Shown here piece after piece: positions 1 to 10,814 of a DNA stretch of 64,000 nucleotides. The notes below the pieces were generated by a model. That model saw only the letters and a list, made by a program, of their open reading frames with translations, was not told the origin of the DNA and did not search any database. The stretch comes from Coix lacryma-jobi var. lacryma-jobi (lineage: Eukaryota; Streptophyta; Magnoliopsida; Poales; Poaceae): NCBI GenBank assembly GCA_009763385.1, contig CM019831.1:77752706-77816705 (forward strand), read 5' to 3'. The position numbers and the translations under genes are program-made. Position 1 is the stretch's first letter, and every line of letters starts with the position of its first letter.

Positions 1-1149
1 GTGTACTGGAGATTTTGAGGAAGTGAGGCCGTAACCTCACTGTTGTAGCGTGTGGTAGCCACACAGTTGCAGATCGATGTGTTGATTCACGTTTTGATTC
101 GTGTTCTTCGCGTTCTGTTCTCGTTTCTCCGCGATTTTGCCGTCACTCGATCTCTCTCTCTCCGTGTGCGTCTTTGCGAAATCCGTTTGAATCATCTTGT
201 TCGTATTTGAAAGGAGATCATTTCCACCGAAGGAATTTATCTATCTCCTTACGAACAAGTAGACCGGGTTGATTTCGTTTTTGTGGCGCTTTTCGGTTCA
301 TCCTTCTCCCCTTTCGATTTCATGGTGTTTGAATCGATTGGAGCGGATGATTTCTTGGGGATAGTCTCCTAACTAACCCGTGATCATCTTCCCCAAGTTT
401 GGGAACTTGGATTTTGAGTTGGATCGAATTTGGAGAGATTTGGGGAGGAGGCGATTAAAATCGCCCTCCCTGCAAGGTCGCGGACAGTCCGCGCCTGGGA
501 CCGCGGACAGTCCGGGCATCGGGGTGAGCCAGACCAGTGCTGCTTCCCTCGGCTGCCTTAGCGATTGTTGACCGGCGGACAGTCCGCAGTTGAAATCCGC
601 GGACAGTCCAGGAACGTCTAGGGACTTTGTAGCAACACTGCTATTTTGGGTTTTCTGCCGGGGGACAGTCCGGCAGTGAACCACGGACAGTCCGACGGTA
701 CAGCGGACAGTCCGGGACCCCAGGGCCGGACAGTCCGGGAATTGCCTGAAGCTTCCGGCTTGGTGCGTTTGCTCTCCCGGCTTGTTCGCTTGGTTTCCGG
801 ACTTCTCGTTTGGCCTTGTAGTTGACCAAGGAACTCTCTAGGTATCTTGCTACTTGTTAGCATCGGTATTTGGGGACTTCCTGGCGTAGCCGTCTATCTA
901 CGTTAGGGACTTGATTTTTGGGGTTGTGTTCGAGCCGGAGCTTTTGGAGTTTGGTGTGCTATCTCTTTGTGGTGCTCCGCTGTGATCCTAGGGGTCATCC
1001 ACCCTCTTCCAAGGGTCGTGAGCATCACGGTTTCGGTCGCCTTTTCTCGGGGTTGATTTTGGGACATTTGGCCAAAGTATTGAGAGAAATTTTTGAGGTC
1101 TCATTCACCCCGCCTCTGGTCGCCTTGCTAGTGCTTTCTCGGTCCTTCA
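1..1149 (+). repeat. Left LTR of element 1, 3' part only
   Basis: This corresponds to 9664-10814 of the right LTR with only scattered differences. It ends in CA at 1148-1149, followed by a 2-bp spacer and the PBS. At 479-740 it holds eight copies of a GGACAGTCC palindromic core. Open frames inside it (for example 373-684 minus and 918-1379 plus) have no recognisable product and I treat them as chance. Confidence 0.92.
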
Positions 1150-1151
1150 AT

Positions 1152-1163
1152 TGGTATCAGAGC
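1152..1163 (+). promoter_or_regulatory. Primer-binding site, initiator Met-tRNA type
   Basis: TGGTATCAGAGC lies 2 bp after the LTR end. It is the standard complement of the 3' end of plant initiator Met-tRNA and would prime minus-strand DNA synthesis. Confidence 0.93.
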
Positions 1164-1212
1164 AGGTTAAGGATCTTCCACCTTAGCCGGTTCCAGATCC
1201 ACAGAAGGCGAC

Positions 1213-3901
1213 ATGGATCGCGGCGTGGGCAAACCGCCGTTTTTCGATGGGACGAACTATGCGTATTGGAAGATACGCATGTCGGCCTATCTGCAGAGTT
1301 TGGGTTCTTCCATTTGGGATATTTGCAACTCTGCCGATTACGTGGTCTTGGCTGCTCGTGTCACTCAGCTTCAGATTGATGAGCACGATGCAAATAGCCG
1401 AGCCCATAATGCTCTTTTCTCATGCCTGAGCATGAGTGAGTTTGATCGTGTTTCTCACCTCGCTATGGCTCGGGAGATTTGCGCCACCCTCATGCATTTC
1501 CATGAGGGAACCTCTCAAGTCAAAACCCGACTCTACGAGTCATTCAAGCGAGAGTATGAGAACTTTCGACATATGCCTGGCAAGAGCATAGAAAGTTTAT
1601 TCGCTCGCTTTCAGGTGATTGTCAACAGGATGAGGGCTAACAAGGAGCAGTTGCCTTTCAACGATCATGAGAGGGCTCTAAAGCTTTTGCATACCCTTGA
1701 TCGGTCGGTGTGGGATTCCAAAGTTCAGGCGATCATAGAATCACCTAACTATGAGACCCTCACGTGCGACGAGCTCTTCAGTAAGCTCAAGTCCAATGAG
1801 ATTGATGCCATGGCAAGGGCTTCTTATGAGAATCCTTCTGGCCCGACTATGGCTTTGGTTTCTGGCTCTTCTAACCTCTCTGGAGGTTTTCCTATTTCGT
1901 CTCTCTTTTCTGTCACAGAGGACCAGCTGGAGTCTTTGGGGGATGACGAGCTGGCAATGCTCGCCAACCGGTTCTCGCGGTTTCACAACAACCGCATGAA
2001 CCGTCGCCGTGGAGGAGGACGCTCGGGATGCTACGAGTGCGGCGACCCCGACCACTTCATCGCCAACTGTCCCAAGAAGAAGAACTCATCTGGGAAGGGA
2101 GATCATGGGCACAAGTACGACTCTGGCAAGCGCAAGGAGAAGTACGTCCCCGCGAGGCACAAGCGGAGGGGCGGCTTCGATAAGGAGTACATCAAGAAGA
2201 AGTACTTGGAGAAGGCCCAGGCTGAGCAGCGTGCGTTCTTCGCCACGCTCAGCGACGTCAACGGCTCGGATGACGACTCTGCTTGCTCAAGCGATGATGA
2301 GTCCGAGAAGAAGAAGAGGATCGAGGACAAGCTGAATGGTCTCTGCTTCTTCGCCGACGACGACAGCCTCTGCACCATGGCCCTCGGCAAGGAGGTCGAC
2401 GGCGAGCTGGTGAACTCCCCTCGGAATGACGACGATGACGACGACACCTCCCAGGTATCTCTGACCCACGATGAGCTTTCCGCTGAGGTCGAGAAACTTA
2501 CTGCTGCGCTCCTTAGTCAAGATAAGTTGCTTAGGCGAGCTGCTAGAGAGTGCAAGGAGTTTAGGCAGAAGTGATAGGATATGGTGAAGGAACTTGATTC
2601 TGTCAAGTCTACCGTAGTTGTCACAGATGAGGAGGAGTGCGAGGCGTGCACCACGCACATGACTGATCTTCTCACTTTGAGAAGCAAGTATGTTGCGTTG
2701 GTAGGAGAGGTGGATGAGCTCCGGGCTAGACCCATGCTGTTGGGTGCGAGCAAGACTTGTTCTGTCTTGCAATCCGAGTTGGCAGAGAAGAATGCCAAGA
2801 TTGTGTCTCTTGAGGAGGCCAGCTCGGGTAGCACTTGTGTGACTAGGTGCGCTTTGTGCGAGGGTTGGAGATGGAGATTGCGAATGTGAAGCATGACAAG
2901 ATGCAAACCGAGGAGGAAAACACATACCTTCGGACCATCTTGTCATGGGTGTCTTGTGGTGAGCCACAGCTCGGGATGATGATTCCCAATTCCCAATCAC
3001 GAGCTGCTGGAGGTCCCAGTGTAGGTTTTGCTCAGGTGTTGATCATTCTGCTTTTGGGAAGATTGGAGAGTCGAGTGGTTTGAACCCGAGTGAGAAACCC
3101 AACTCCACCACTACTCCCAAACTAACCAAGCTTCCACCCAAAGCCACTGAAGCCTAACACCAAGGACGGAGTGTTTTGAAGAACCTCCGAGAGCTCCACC
3201 CAAGAACCAAGTGGTTCTCAAACCCAACCACCTGAAAAACAAGCTTGATGCTATGCCACCTATCCAGGAGGAGTTGCCACAGAAGGGCAAGGTGATCCAC
3301 ACCCACAACCGTGAGTACCAACACCCCCTTTGAGAGCGGTGAGTACCACTGTGAGCACTGTGGGAGAGATGGACACTTGAGCGAGTTCTGCTTTAGGCGC
3401 AAGAGAGAGGTGCGCCGTGCTAGGGAGATGAACAACCCGGACATGTACCATCCTTTCCATGATGTACATGCGCCGAATGTTCAGAGGACAGCACCAAGAC
3501 GTGCTACTAGGCCCAGAGGTCCAGAACCTCAAGTTCCCAGGCCTAGGCAGCAGAGAACTCCGAGGAGAGACGCTAGGCCTAGAGGTATTGAGCCTCAAGT
3601 TCCTAGGCGTAGGCCTCGTAGAGAGCGTGCCCGGCGGGAGCCTACAGTTGTAGGCTATGGACCCCGTGGCGGTGGCTTTGTAGTTGAGTGTTTTCCCCCA
3701 CCGCGTTTTGAGTATCGCGATGGACACTCCTTCCTTAGCGGACCACGTTTTCCTCAACGTGGTGATCGCTCCTCCCGTAGGCTTGCTAGGAATGGTTTTT
3801 CTGCTCACCATTCTTTTGAGCAGTCGGCCCAACACTGGTATTCCTCCTACTTCACTAACCCCAGTGTTGGACCGTATGCTCACCCTATGTCTTTTTATTG
3901 A
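1213..3901 (+). pseudogene. gag: Gag of Sirevirus element 1, degenerate
   Basis: The frame starts at ATG 1213, 64 bp after the LTR. The N-terminal part is a copia-type gag with the YWKIRM segment followed by a UBN2-like region. A CCHC zinc knuckle (CYECGDPDHFIANC) lies near residue 275. An acidic, then coiled-coil-like segment follows. Two adjacent stops, TGA at 2572 and TAG at 2575, break the frame. The inverted relative at 11340 has Trp and Glu codons there, so these are point mutations. A frameshift occurs near 2860. A second knuckle (CEHCGRDGHLSEFC) is at about 3352-3393, followed by an Arg/Pro-rich repeat. The product would form the virus-like particle and bind the RNA. Confidence 0.88.
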
Positions 3902-5590
3902 TGTAGGTAAAACGATTGGAGAATGTTTGGTTGGTGGATTCTGGTGTTCGAGGCACATGACCGGAAACGCCAAGTGTTCTCCAATCTTAGTCCGGTCGTC
4001 GGAAAGGAGTATATCACCTTCGGCGACAACAGCAAAGGTAAGGTGCTGTCTCATGGGTCTGTACGAGTTAATGAGCACTTTGTGTTGCGCGATGTTGCTC
4101 TGATTTCTAACTTGCATTTTAACCTTCTTTCTGTTTCGCAACTCTTTGACGACGACTCTGAGATTCGTTTTAAACTGAATCTCAGTCGTATTTTGGATCC
4201 TCAGGGCAATCTTGTGTGTTTGATTTCGCCCTTTGGAAAAGTCTTTCGTGCGAATTTCTCGGAGTCTTTTGTAGTACTTCTTGTTGTCTTGTGGCTGGAC
4301 CTTCCTCTTCTGATCTTTGGAAGTGGCATAGGAGACTTGGACATTTGAGCTTCGACTTGCTTGCAAGGCTTAGTTCACTTAGCCTAATCCGAGGATTGCC
4401 CAAGTTATCTATGGAGAAGGATCTTGTTTGCCACTCTTGTAGACACGGGAAGATGGTTGCCGCTCCCCACCATCCAGTGACTCAGGTCATGACCAGCGCC
4501 TGGAGAGCTTTTGCACATGGACCTTGTTGGTCCGGCTCGTGAGCTCGGTTGGGGGGAAGTGGTATGTCTTGTTGTTGTTGATGACTTTTCGAGATATTCG
4601 TGGGTTTTTCGTTTTAGCTGAGAAAACCGAGACTTTCTCCTTTGCTCGCAATCTGATTTTGCGTCTTCAGAATGAGTTCCCTTGGAACTCTATGCGAGCA
4701 ATTCGGAGTGATAATGGTTCCGAATTCAAGAATTCGGATTTTGAGAAGTTTTGTGACTCTTTTGGTTAGAGCATCAGTTTTCTTCCCCCTACACACCGCC
4801 TCAGAATGGTGTTGTAGAAAGGAAGAATCGGACCCTTGTAGAGATGGCCAGGACGATGCTCGATGAGCATAGGACTCCTAGGCGATATTGGGCCGAAGCT
4901 ATGAACACTGCATGCTATATTTCCAATCGCATTTTTCTTCGAGCTTTCTTGAAAAAGACCTCTTATGAGTTGCGTTTTGGAAAACTACCCAAGCTGAGTT
5001 ACTTTCGAGTTTTTGGTTGCCATTGTTTTATACTCAAAAAGGGCAACTAGGACAAGTTTGAGTCTCGTTCTTCTGACGGTGTGTTTTTGGGTTATGGCAC
5101 TCACACTCGAGCTTATCGTGTACTTAACCTTGACACTAACCGAGTCATGGAGACATCCGATGTCACCTTCGACGAGACCATGGTTTGTCCTTCTTCTCGT
5201 TTTGAGCGTGCAGGTGATCATGAGGTTGGCGAACCTCTTCGATGATGAAGAAGAGGTGCTGAAGGAATAGATGACCCAGCACCTCCTCCACCTGCTGTGC
5301 GCCGCAAAGAGCGGCCTCTACGACGACTCATGGCCCCGACACATCGTCTTCCTGGGGGCCGTGGGATCCGCCACCCGAGCGGTACCCTTTGTACCCGGGG
5401 AGGCACCAGCTGCTGTTGAGGGGAGGCCACTTCGGCAAGGGAGGCGCCACGACACATTCAGCGCCAGCACCCGCCTCAGCAGATGATCGACAGCATCGAC
5501 GAACGTGTCCACCGCGGTCAAGGCAAATCTCTCACTTTGCTCATTCTGCATTTGTTGCTGATTTGAACCCCGGGATGTTGGACACGCTTT
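3902..5590 (+). pseudogene. pol: Protease and integrase part of pol, Sirevirus element 1
   Basis: Near 3930 the copia protease signature (Asp-Ser-Gly, then RHMTG) is readable only by changing frame. One T appears to be missing within the active-site segment. The GAG-pre-integrase region (WHRRLGHLSFDLL, then CHSC) lies at 4320-4450. The integrase core can be followed at 4524-5050, with the IRSDNGSEFKN motif and the NTACYISNR and YELRFGKLPKLSYFRVFGC segments. The frame changes at least three times and a TAG occurs at 4768. The integrase C-terminus (5050-5590) is Pro/Arg-rich and badly disrupted. This part cannot yield active enzymes. Confidence 0.85.
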
Positions 5591-7055
5591 GACGGATCCT
5601 GATTGGGTCAATGCCATGCATGAGGAGCTTGAAAACTTTGAGAGAAATCGGGTTTGGGTTCTAGTGTCTCCACCTTCTGAGTGTCATCCAATTGGGACAA
5701 AATGGGTTTTCAAAAACAAACAGGAGAAGATGGCCATGTTGTGAGAAACAAGGCCAGACTCATAGCCCAGGGATATAGTCAGAAGGAGGGGATAGACTAT
5801 GAGGAGACATTTGCTCCTGTAGCACGTTTGGAGGTATTAGGATACTCTTGGCTTTTTGCTGCATCCAAAGGTTTCAAACTTTTTCAAATGGATGTCAAGA
5901 GTGCCTTCTTAAACGGCTACATAGAAGAGGAGGTGTATGTTAAACAACCCCCCGGTTTCGAAAATCCCAAGTTTCCAAACCATGTCTTTAAACTTCACAA
6001 AGCTTTGTATGGTTTGAAACAAGCCCCAGAGCCTGGTATGATAGGTTGAAAACCTTTTTGCTTGCTAAGGGTTTTAAAATGGGATGTGTAGATAAAACGC
6101 TCTTTCTCCTCAAGCAAGCAGTGATACTCTCTTGGTCCAAATTTACGTGGATGATATCATTTTCGGTGGTTCTTCTCACGCTTTGGTTGCCAAGTTTGTA
6201 GACATTATGAGCAGGGAGTTCGAGATGAGCATGATGGGCGAGTTGACATTTTTCCTCGGGTTGCAAATCAAGCAAACCCGGGAAGGAACGTTTGTGCACC
6301 AGGGCAAGTACACCAGAGATATCCTGAAGAAGTTCGACATAGGTGAGGCCAAGCCTCTTCCAACACCCATGGCAACCACGACGGCCCTGGATGCGGACAT
6401 GGAGGGAGAAGCGGTGGACCAGAACGAGTACCGGAGTATGATCTGCTCGCTGCTGTACCTTACGGCGACACGCCCGGACATCCAGTTCGCAGTGTGCCTC
6501 TGCGCGCGCTTTCAGGCGTCGCCGCGCACTTCTCACCGTCAGGCGGTCAAGCGCATTATGAGGTACTTATCCTTCTCTCCAGAATTCGGGACTTGGTATT
6601 CTGCTTCCTCCAACCTTTCCCTTTGCGGTTATTCCGATGCCGATTTTGCTGGTTGCCGTATTGATCTCAAGTCCACTTCTGGGACTTGCCAGTTTATTGG
6701 TTCTTCCCTTGTTTCGTGGTCCTCTTGCAAGCAGTCTAGCGTCGCCCAGTCTACCATGGAGGCTGAGTATGGGCTAGCTGCTGTTCCCAGTTACTCTGGA
6801 TGATGGCCACTTTCCGTGATTTTGGTCTGAGCTTTTCTCGTGTTCCATTGCTTTGTGGCAGCACGAGTGCGATTAGCGTTGCTAAGAACCCCGTACTTCA
6901 CTCGAAGACCAAACACATTGATGTGCGCTTTCAGTTTCTGTGAGACCACTATGAGAAGGGTGATATCGACCTTCGCCATGTCGATACTCATCATCAGCTT
7001 GCTGATATTTTTACCAAGCCTTTGGACCAATCAACCTTTAATCGGTTGAGAGGTT
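5590..7055 (+). pseudogene. pol: Reverse transcriptase and RNase H part of pol, Sirevirus element 1
   Basis: The copia RT (RVT_2) starts around 5600. The segments [19 protein letters not shown] and [17 protein letters not shown] are intact. A missing base near 6025 shifts the frame just before the AWYDRL motif. The catalytic YVDD box follows at about 6146-6157. RNase H motifs (YSDADFAG, DLKSTSG, SVAQSTMEAEY) run to 6775. Another frameshift occurs near 6790, and the terminal KTKHIDVR and DIFTKPLD segments are at 6905-7030. The order of domains (integrase before RT) is diagnostic of Ty1/copia. Confidence 0.88.
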
Positions 7056-8719
7056 AGCTTGGTGTGTGTTTCCCCTTTTAGATGGGGAAACACTTTGGAT
7101 TTTGTATGATACACTGACTTTTTGTTTTCAGTTGTTTTTGCTTCTTTTTGATTTCTTCGTGCATCTTTTGCATTTTAGCATACACTTTTATATTCTGAGC
7201 TTCATATGTATAATCTGAAGAATGTAACTATGCTCTGTGTAGTTTTTGCTCCGATGCTTTATGTTGATGCTGTAGCTTATGCTCCTTCTGATCACTAGTG
7301 CATACTATGAGCTGAGCTATTTTTGAATGGTGAATTTGATAATGAATTTAAAACTTGACAATGTTCACCATTGAGATATGCAACTAGCATGTGTAGGATG
7401 TGTTGAGGTCATTCCTGCTTTTCATATATGCTAGGTTGCTATGTCTCTAGTGTTGAGTCATTCACTTGCCTGGTATGTCATATACTGTTTAAAATCTGAA
7501 CCAAGTTAAGTGAATTGGAAAGATCGAGATGAGTTTGCTTGTTAACACCTCACAGTTTCGAGACTGTTTCTCATTGCACTTTGAGTTAAACTTGAGCTGT
7601 GTAGTGTATGACCGAAACTGTTGCTTTAAGCTTCTGATTGCTTATGCATAGGCTTCGCACAGTTGAAAAGTTAGGCAATAACAAGCATTCAACCTCTCGC
7701 AGTCACATGCTGTTTTGTGAACTTGTGTAATTTCACCGCTGCAACTCCGATTAAAATTTGAAGTCACAAGTAAATGCCTAAATTGGTATCAGCATGATGA
7801 TTGAACTGTGCTAGGGGTAGTTCACTTGGTATACATGCTTAGCACATTTGACTTCCTGTCCATACATGTCTTGTGCTATTTTGATGGTGAATACCTTTTT
7901 CGGCTTAAAACTGCTCACATGTTCATATTTCATTCTTAGTGATCAGCTTGAGCCTTTGCTAGCATTCTATGCATTTTTCTGAGTCATCGGATTTGAACTC
8001 TATAGAGCATCCTTGCACTCTCTTGACTATACTCCTGAAGCTCCTAACTTGCATTTTGCCTCATTTGCATTTTGAAAGGGGAGAAATCTGCGTGTTGGCA
8101 CTTTTTGTTGGTGCATTTTCTGAGGGGGAGTCTTATTTCTTGATAAGTGCATTTTCAACTAAGGGGGAGAAATTGCAAATCATTACCCTCCGGTTCAGCT
8201 AAGGGGAAGTCTTCCTGGTTGTTTGCACTATTCGGTTGTTTGCACTATTCGAGGGGGAGTTTGTTTCCAGTTGAGTCTTTGACATTTTCAATTGGTTTGG
8301 AGCGGTTTGCTAGTTGCGTTGAGCCTTAGCCTCTTTCTTGAGGAACTAGCATTTGCTTTTCAGATTTTCAATTGATGTCGAACTCTTTTTGGTAACAGTC
8401 GGTATCGAGCTTTCTTTGCTAGTTGTGTTGAGACTCTATGCCTCTATCTTGAGGGACTAGCATTTTGCTTCGATATTCTCGATTGGTTTTTGCTAGCGGT
8501 ATTGAGCCTGTTCTACCTCTTCTTGAAGGCTAGCTTTGCTTTGCTTGGTTGCGTCGAGCCATTGCCCATGTCTTTGGGGACCAAGTTCTTTCGCTCTTTC
8601 CACTTGACCTTCTTCGGCTTTGCTATGCTTTTGGGTCATTTGGTCGAGTTCTCCTCTTCTCCTTTTTCCTTCTTCTCTTTCTATTATGATCTGTGTTGGT
8701 AGTTGACAATGCACTCATC
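7056..8719 (+). other. Noncoding 3' internal region of Sirevirus element 1 with repeated polypurine tracts
   Basis: No conserved coding frame is seen between the end of pol and the right LTR, so there is no envelope-like gene. The segment from 8075 on carries several copies of a polypurine motif (8075-8083, 8122-8130, 8161-8170, 8201-8210, 8251-8260) before the final one that abuts the LTR. Multiplied polypurine tracts upstream of the 3' LTR are a described Sirevirus trait. The rest is AT-rich sequence without features I recognise. Confidence 0.75.
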
Positions 8720-8730
8720 AAGGGGGAGAT
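8720..8730 (+). promoter_or_regulatory. Polypurine tract of element 1
   Basis: AAGGGGGAGAT directly precedes the TG that opens the right LTR. It would be the primer for plus-strand DNA synthesis. Confidence 0.88.
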
Positions 8731-9119
8731 TGCGGATACATGGGTGTATGCCGAGTCTTTGAGTGATGAGTGATTGTCAACTCGGATGATGCACATGTTC
8801 TTTGGCTTGTGTTGTGCAGGTGTCGAGCACGGATACAGTGATCAAAGGCAAGGTGAAGGTCAAGTAGAGACGTGCCGTGCCGATGGACCGGGAGTGGCGA
8901 AGGGCGGACGTGAGGCTTGGACTGAGGGACCAGAGGCCCGAGGATCAGCTGTGGTGGCTGGCAGTCTGTGGCAGCTACAAATGAAGACTTGCGGTCATGT
9001 GTTGCCTGAGTCGTGGACTTGGGGACACGTGTCGGTGGACGGGGTGCATGGGAGGTGCATCCCATCTACGACGTCGGTTTGGTGGTAGAGCCAGGGAAAA
9101 ACCATCGGGTGGACGGTTT

Positions 9120-9343
9120 CCAGGTTTGGGCCTCAAAACCTAGGTGCGAATGGTTTCCGAGTTTGGCCACAAAACTCGGGCTGAGGACGGTTTCCAGGTT
9201 TGGGCCTCAAAACCTGGGCGCCGAGGGTTTGCTGAGTTTGGCCTCAAAACTCAGAAGCTGGTGGGCTAGTTTCCCGGTTTGGGCCTCAAAATCGGGGGTT
9301 GGCTGGAAAAGGCTGGTCTCCCGGTTTGGGCCACAAAACCGGG
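9120..9343 (+). repeat. Array of six hairpins with matched stem changes in Sirevirus U3
   Basis: The hairpins lie at 9120-9144, 9157-9179, 9194-9217, 9232-9254, 9273-9296 and 9320-9343. Each has a 5' arm ending in GTTT, a loop close to GGGCCTC or GGCCAC, and a 3' arm beginning AAAA or CAAAA. The arms differ between units, but mostly in a paired way: CCAGG with CCTGG, CCGAG with CTCGG, CTGAG with CTCAG, CCCGG with CCGGG. The array lies about 190-410 bp upstream of the TATA-like box. Confidence 0.85.
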
Positions 9344-9530
9344 GGTGCAGAGCGAGGGCGACACGTGGCGGCAATCGGGAGGTTGCGTCGAGGCAACGCT
9401 ACGAGTTGTGCGGGCGTGGCCGTCAGATCCACCTACCACCGAGTTGGTCCAGAATAACCTTAGGGTTTAGCTGGTTCGCTCTGTAAGTAGTTAGGGGTAG
9501 AGTGGGAATTAGGAATAGGTTAGAATTAGG

Positions 9531-9538
9531 ATAAATAG
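9531..9538 (+). promoter_or_regulatory. TATA-like box of Sirevirus element 1 LTR
   Basis: ATAAATAG sits about 800 bp into the 2.08-kb LTR. The inverted LTR of element 2 has a related sequence (GATAAGTAG on its coding strand near 27757) before the same GGGGGAGACACC context. This conserved placement supports a core promoter. Confidence 0.6.
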
Positions 9539-10814
9539 GGGGAGACACCCACCTCCCCATTTATCTCAGTTAGTCATCCTGTCATTTGCTCTTGACTTCT
9601 AGGGTTTCCTGCTCTCCCAATCCCCTGCTGTAGCTAGCTGAGATCCGCAGAGAACCATACCTCTGTTACTGGAGATTTTGAGGAAGTGAGACCGTAACCT
9701 CACTGTTGTAGCGTGTGGTAGCCACACGGTTGCAGATCTATGTGTTGATTCGCGTTTTGATTCATGTTCTTCGCGTTCTTCGTTTCTCCACGATTTTCCC
9801 GTCACTCGATCTCTCTCTCCCGTGCGTCTTTGCGAAATCCGTTTGAACCATCTTGTTCGTATTTGAAAGGAGATCATTTCCACCGAAGGAATTTATCTAT
9901 CTCCTTACGAACAAGTAGATCGGGTTGATTTCGTTTTCGTGGCGCTTTTCGGTTCATCCTTCTCCCCTTTCGATTTCCCGGTGTTTGAATCGATTTGAGC
10001 GGATGATTTCTTGGGGAAAGTCTCCTAACTACCCCGTGATCATCTTCCCCAAGTTTGGGAACTTGGGATTTTGAGTTGGATCAAATTTGGAGAGATTTGG
10101 GGAGGAGGCGATTAAAATCGCCCTCCCTGCAAGGTCGCGGACAGTCCACGCCTGGGACCGCGGACTGTCCGGGCATCGGGGGTGAGCCAGACCAGTGGCT
10201 GCTTCCCTCGGCTGCCTTAGCGATTGTTGACCGGCGGACAGTCCGCAGTTGAAATCCGTGGACAGTCCGGGAACATCCAGGGACTTTGCAGCAACACTGC
10301 TATTTTGGGTTTTCTGCCGGCGGACAGTCCGCCACTGATCCGCGGACAGTCCGACGGTACCGCGGACAGTCCGGGACCCCAGGGCCGGAAAGTCCGGGAA
10401 TTGCCTGAAGCTTCCGGCTTGGTGCGTTTGCTCTCCCGGCTTGTTCGCTTGGTTTCCGGACTTCTCGTTTGGCCTTGTAGTTGACCAAGGAACCTCTTTA
10501 GGTATCTTTGCTACTTGTTAGCATCGGTATTTGGGGACTTCCTGACGTAGCCGTCTATCTACGTTAGGGACTTGGTTTTTGGGGTCGTGTTAGTGCCGGA
10601 GCTTTTGGAGTTTGGTGTGCTATCTCTTTGTGGTGCTCCGCTGTGATCCTAGGGATCATCCACCCTCTTCCAAGGGTCGTGAGCATCACGGTTTCGGTCG
10701 CCGTTTCTCGGGGTTGATTTTGGGACATTTGGCCAAAGTTTCGAGAGAAATTTTTGAGCTCCCATTCACCCCCCCCCCCTCTGGTCGCCTTGCTAGTGCT
10801 TTCTCGGTCCTTCA

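Larger units (their letters stand above)
1..10814 (+). mobile_element. Sirevirus-type Ty1/copia LTR retrotransposon (element 1), left edge cut by window
   Basis: The right LTR (8731-10814) repeats the sequence seen at 1-1149, and a Met-tRNA type primer-binding site follows the left LTR. Between them lie gag, protease, GAG-pre-integrase, integrase, reverse transcriptase and RNase H remnants in copia order. The long gag, the second CCHC knuckle near the gag-protease border, the noncoding stretch after pol and the repeated polypurine tracts fit the Sirevirus lineage (Opie/Ji-like in maize). The coding region carries several nonsense codons and frameshifts, so this copy is dead. It is inserted in the gag region of an inverted relative (element 2), which continues at 10815. 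Its own TSD cannot be checked because the left end is outside the window. Confidence 0.92.
8731..10814 (+). repeat. Right LTR of Sirevirus element 1 (2084 bp)
   Basis: The LTR runs from TGCGGATACA to GGTCCTTCA, TG...CA. A TATA-like ATAAATAG is at 9531-9538. U3 holds six tandem hairpins (9120-9343). The transcribed leader part holds the GGACAGTCC palindromes (10137-10395). A run of C occurs near 10771-10780. The bases after 10814 belong to the inverted element 2, which is the insertion target. Frames such as 9013-9486 follow the hairpin repeats and are not genes. Confidence 0.93.

Noticed and set aside
1152..1163. tRNA gene
   Set aside because: Only the short PBS complement is present, not a tRNA cloverleaf.
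9120..9343. CRISPR-like array
   Set aside because: The repeats are hairpins with changing stems, spacers are irregular and the context is a plant LTR.
9013..9486. Plus frame of 157 codons with repeated VWASK-like segments
   Set aside because: The repeats are the U3 hairpin array read as protein.
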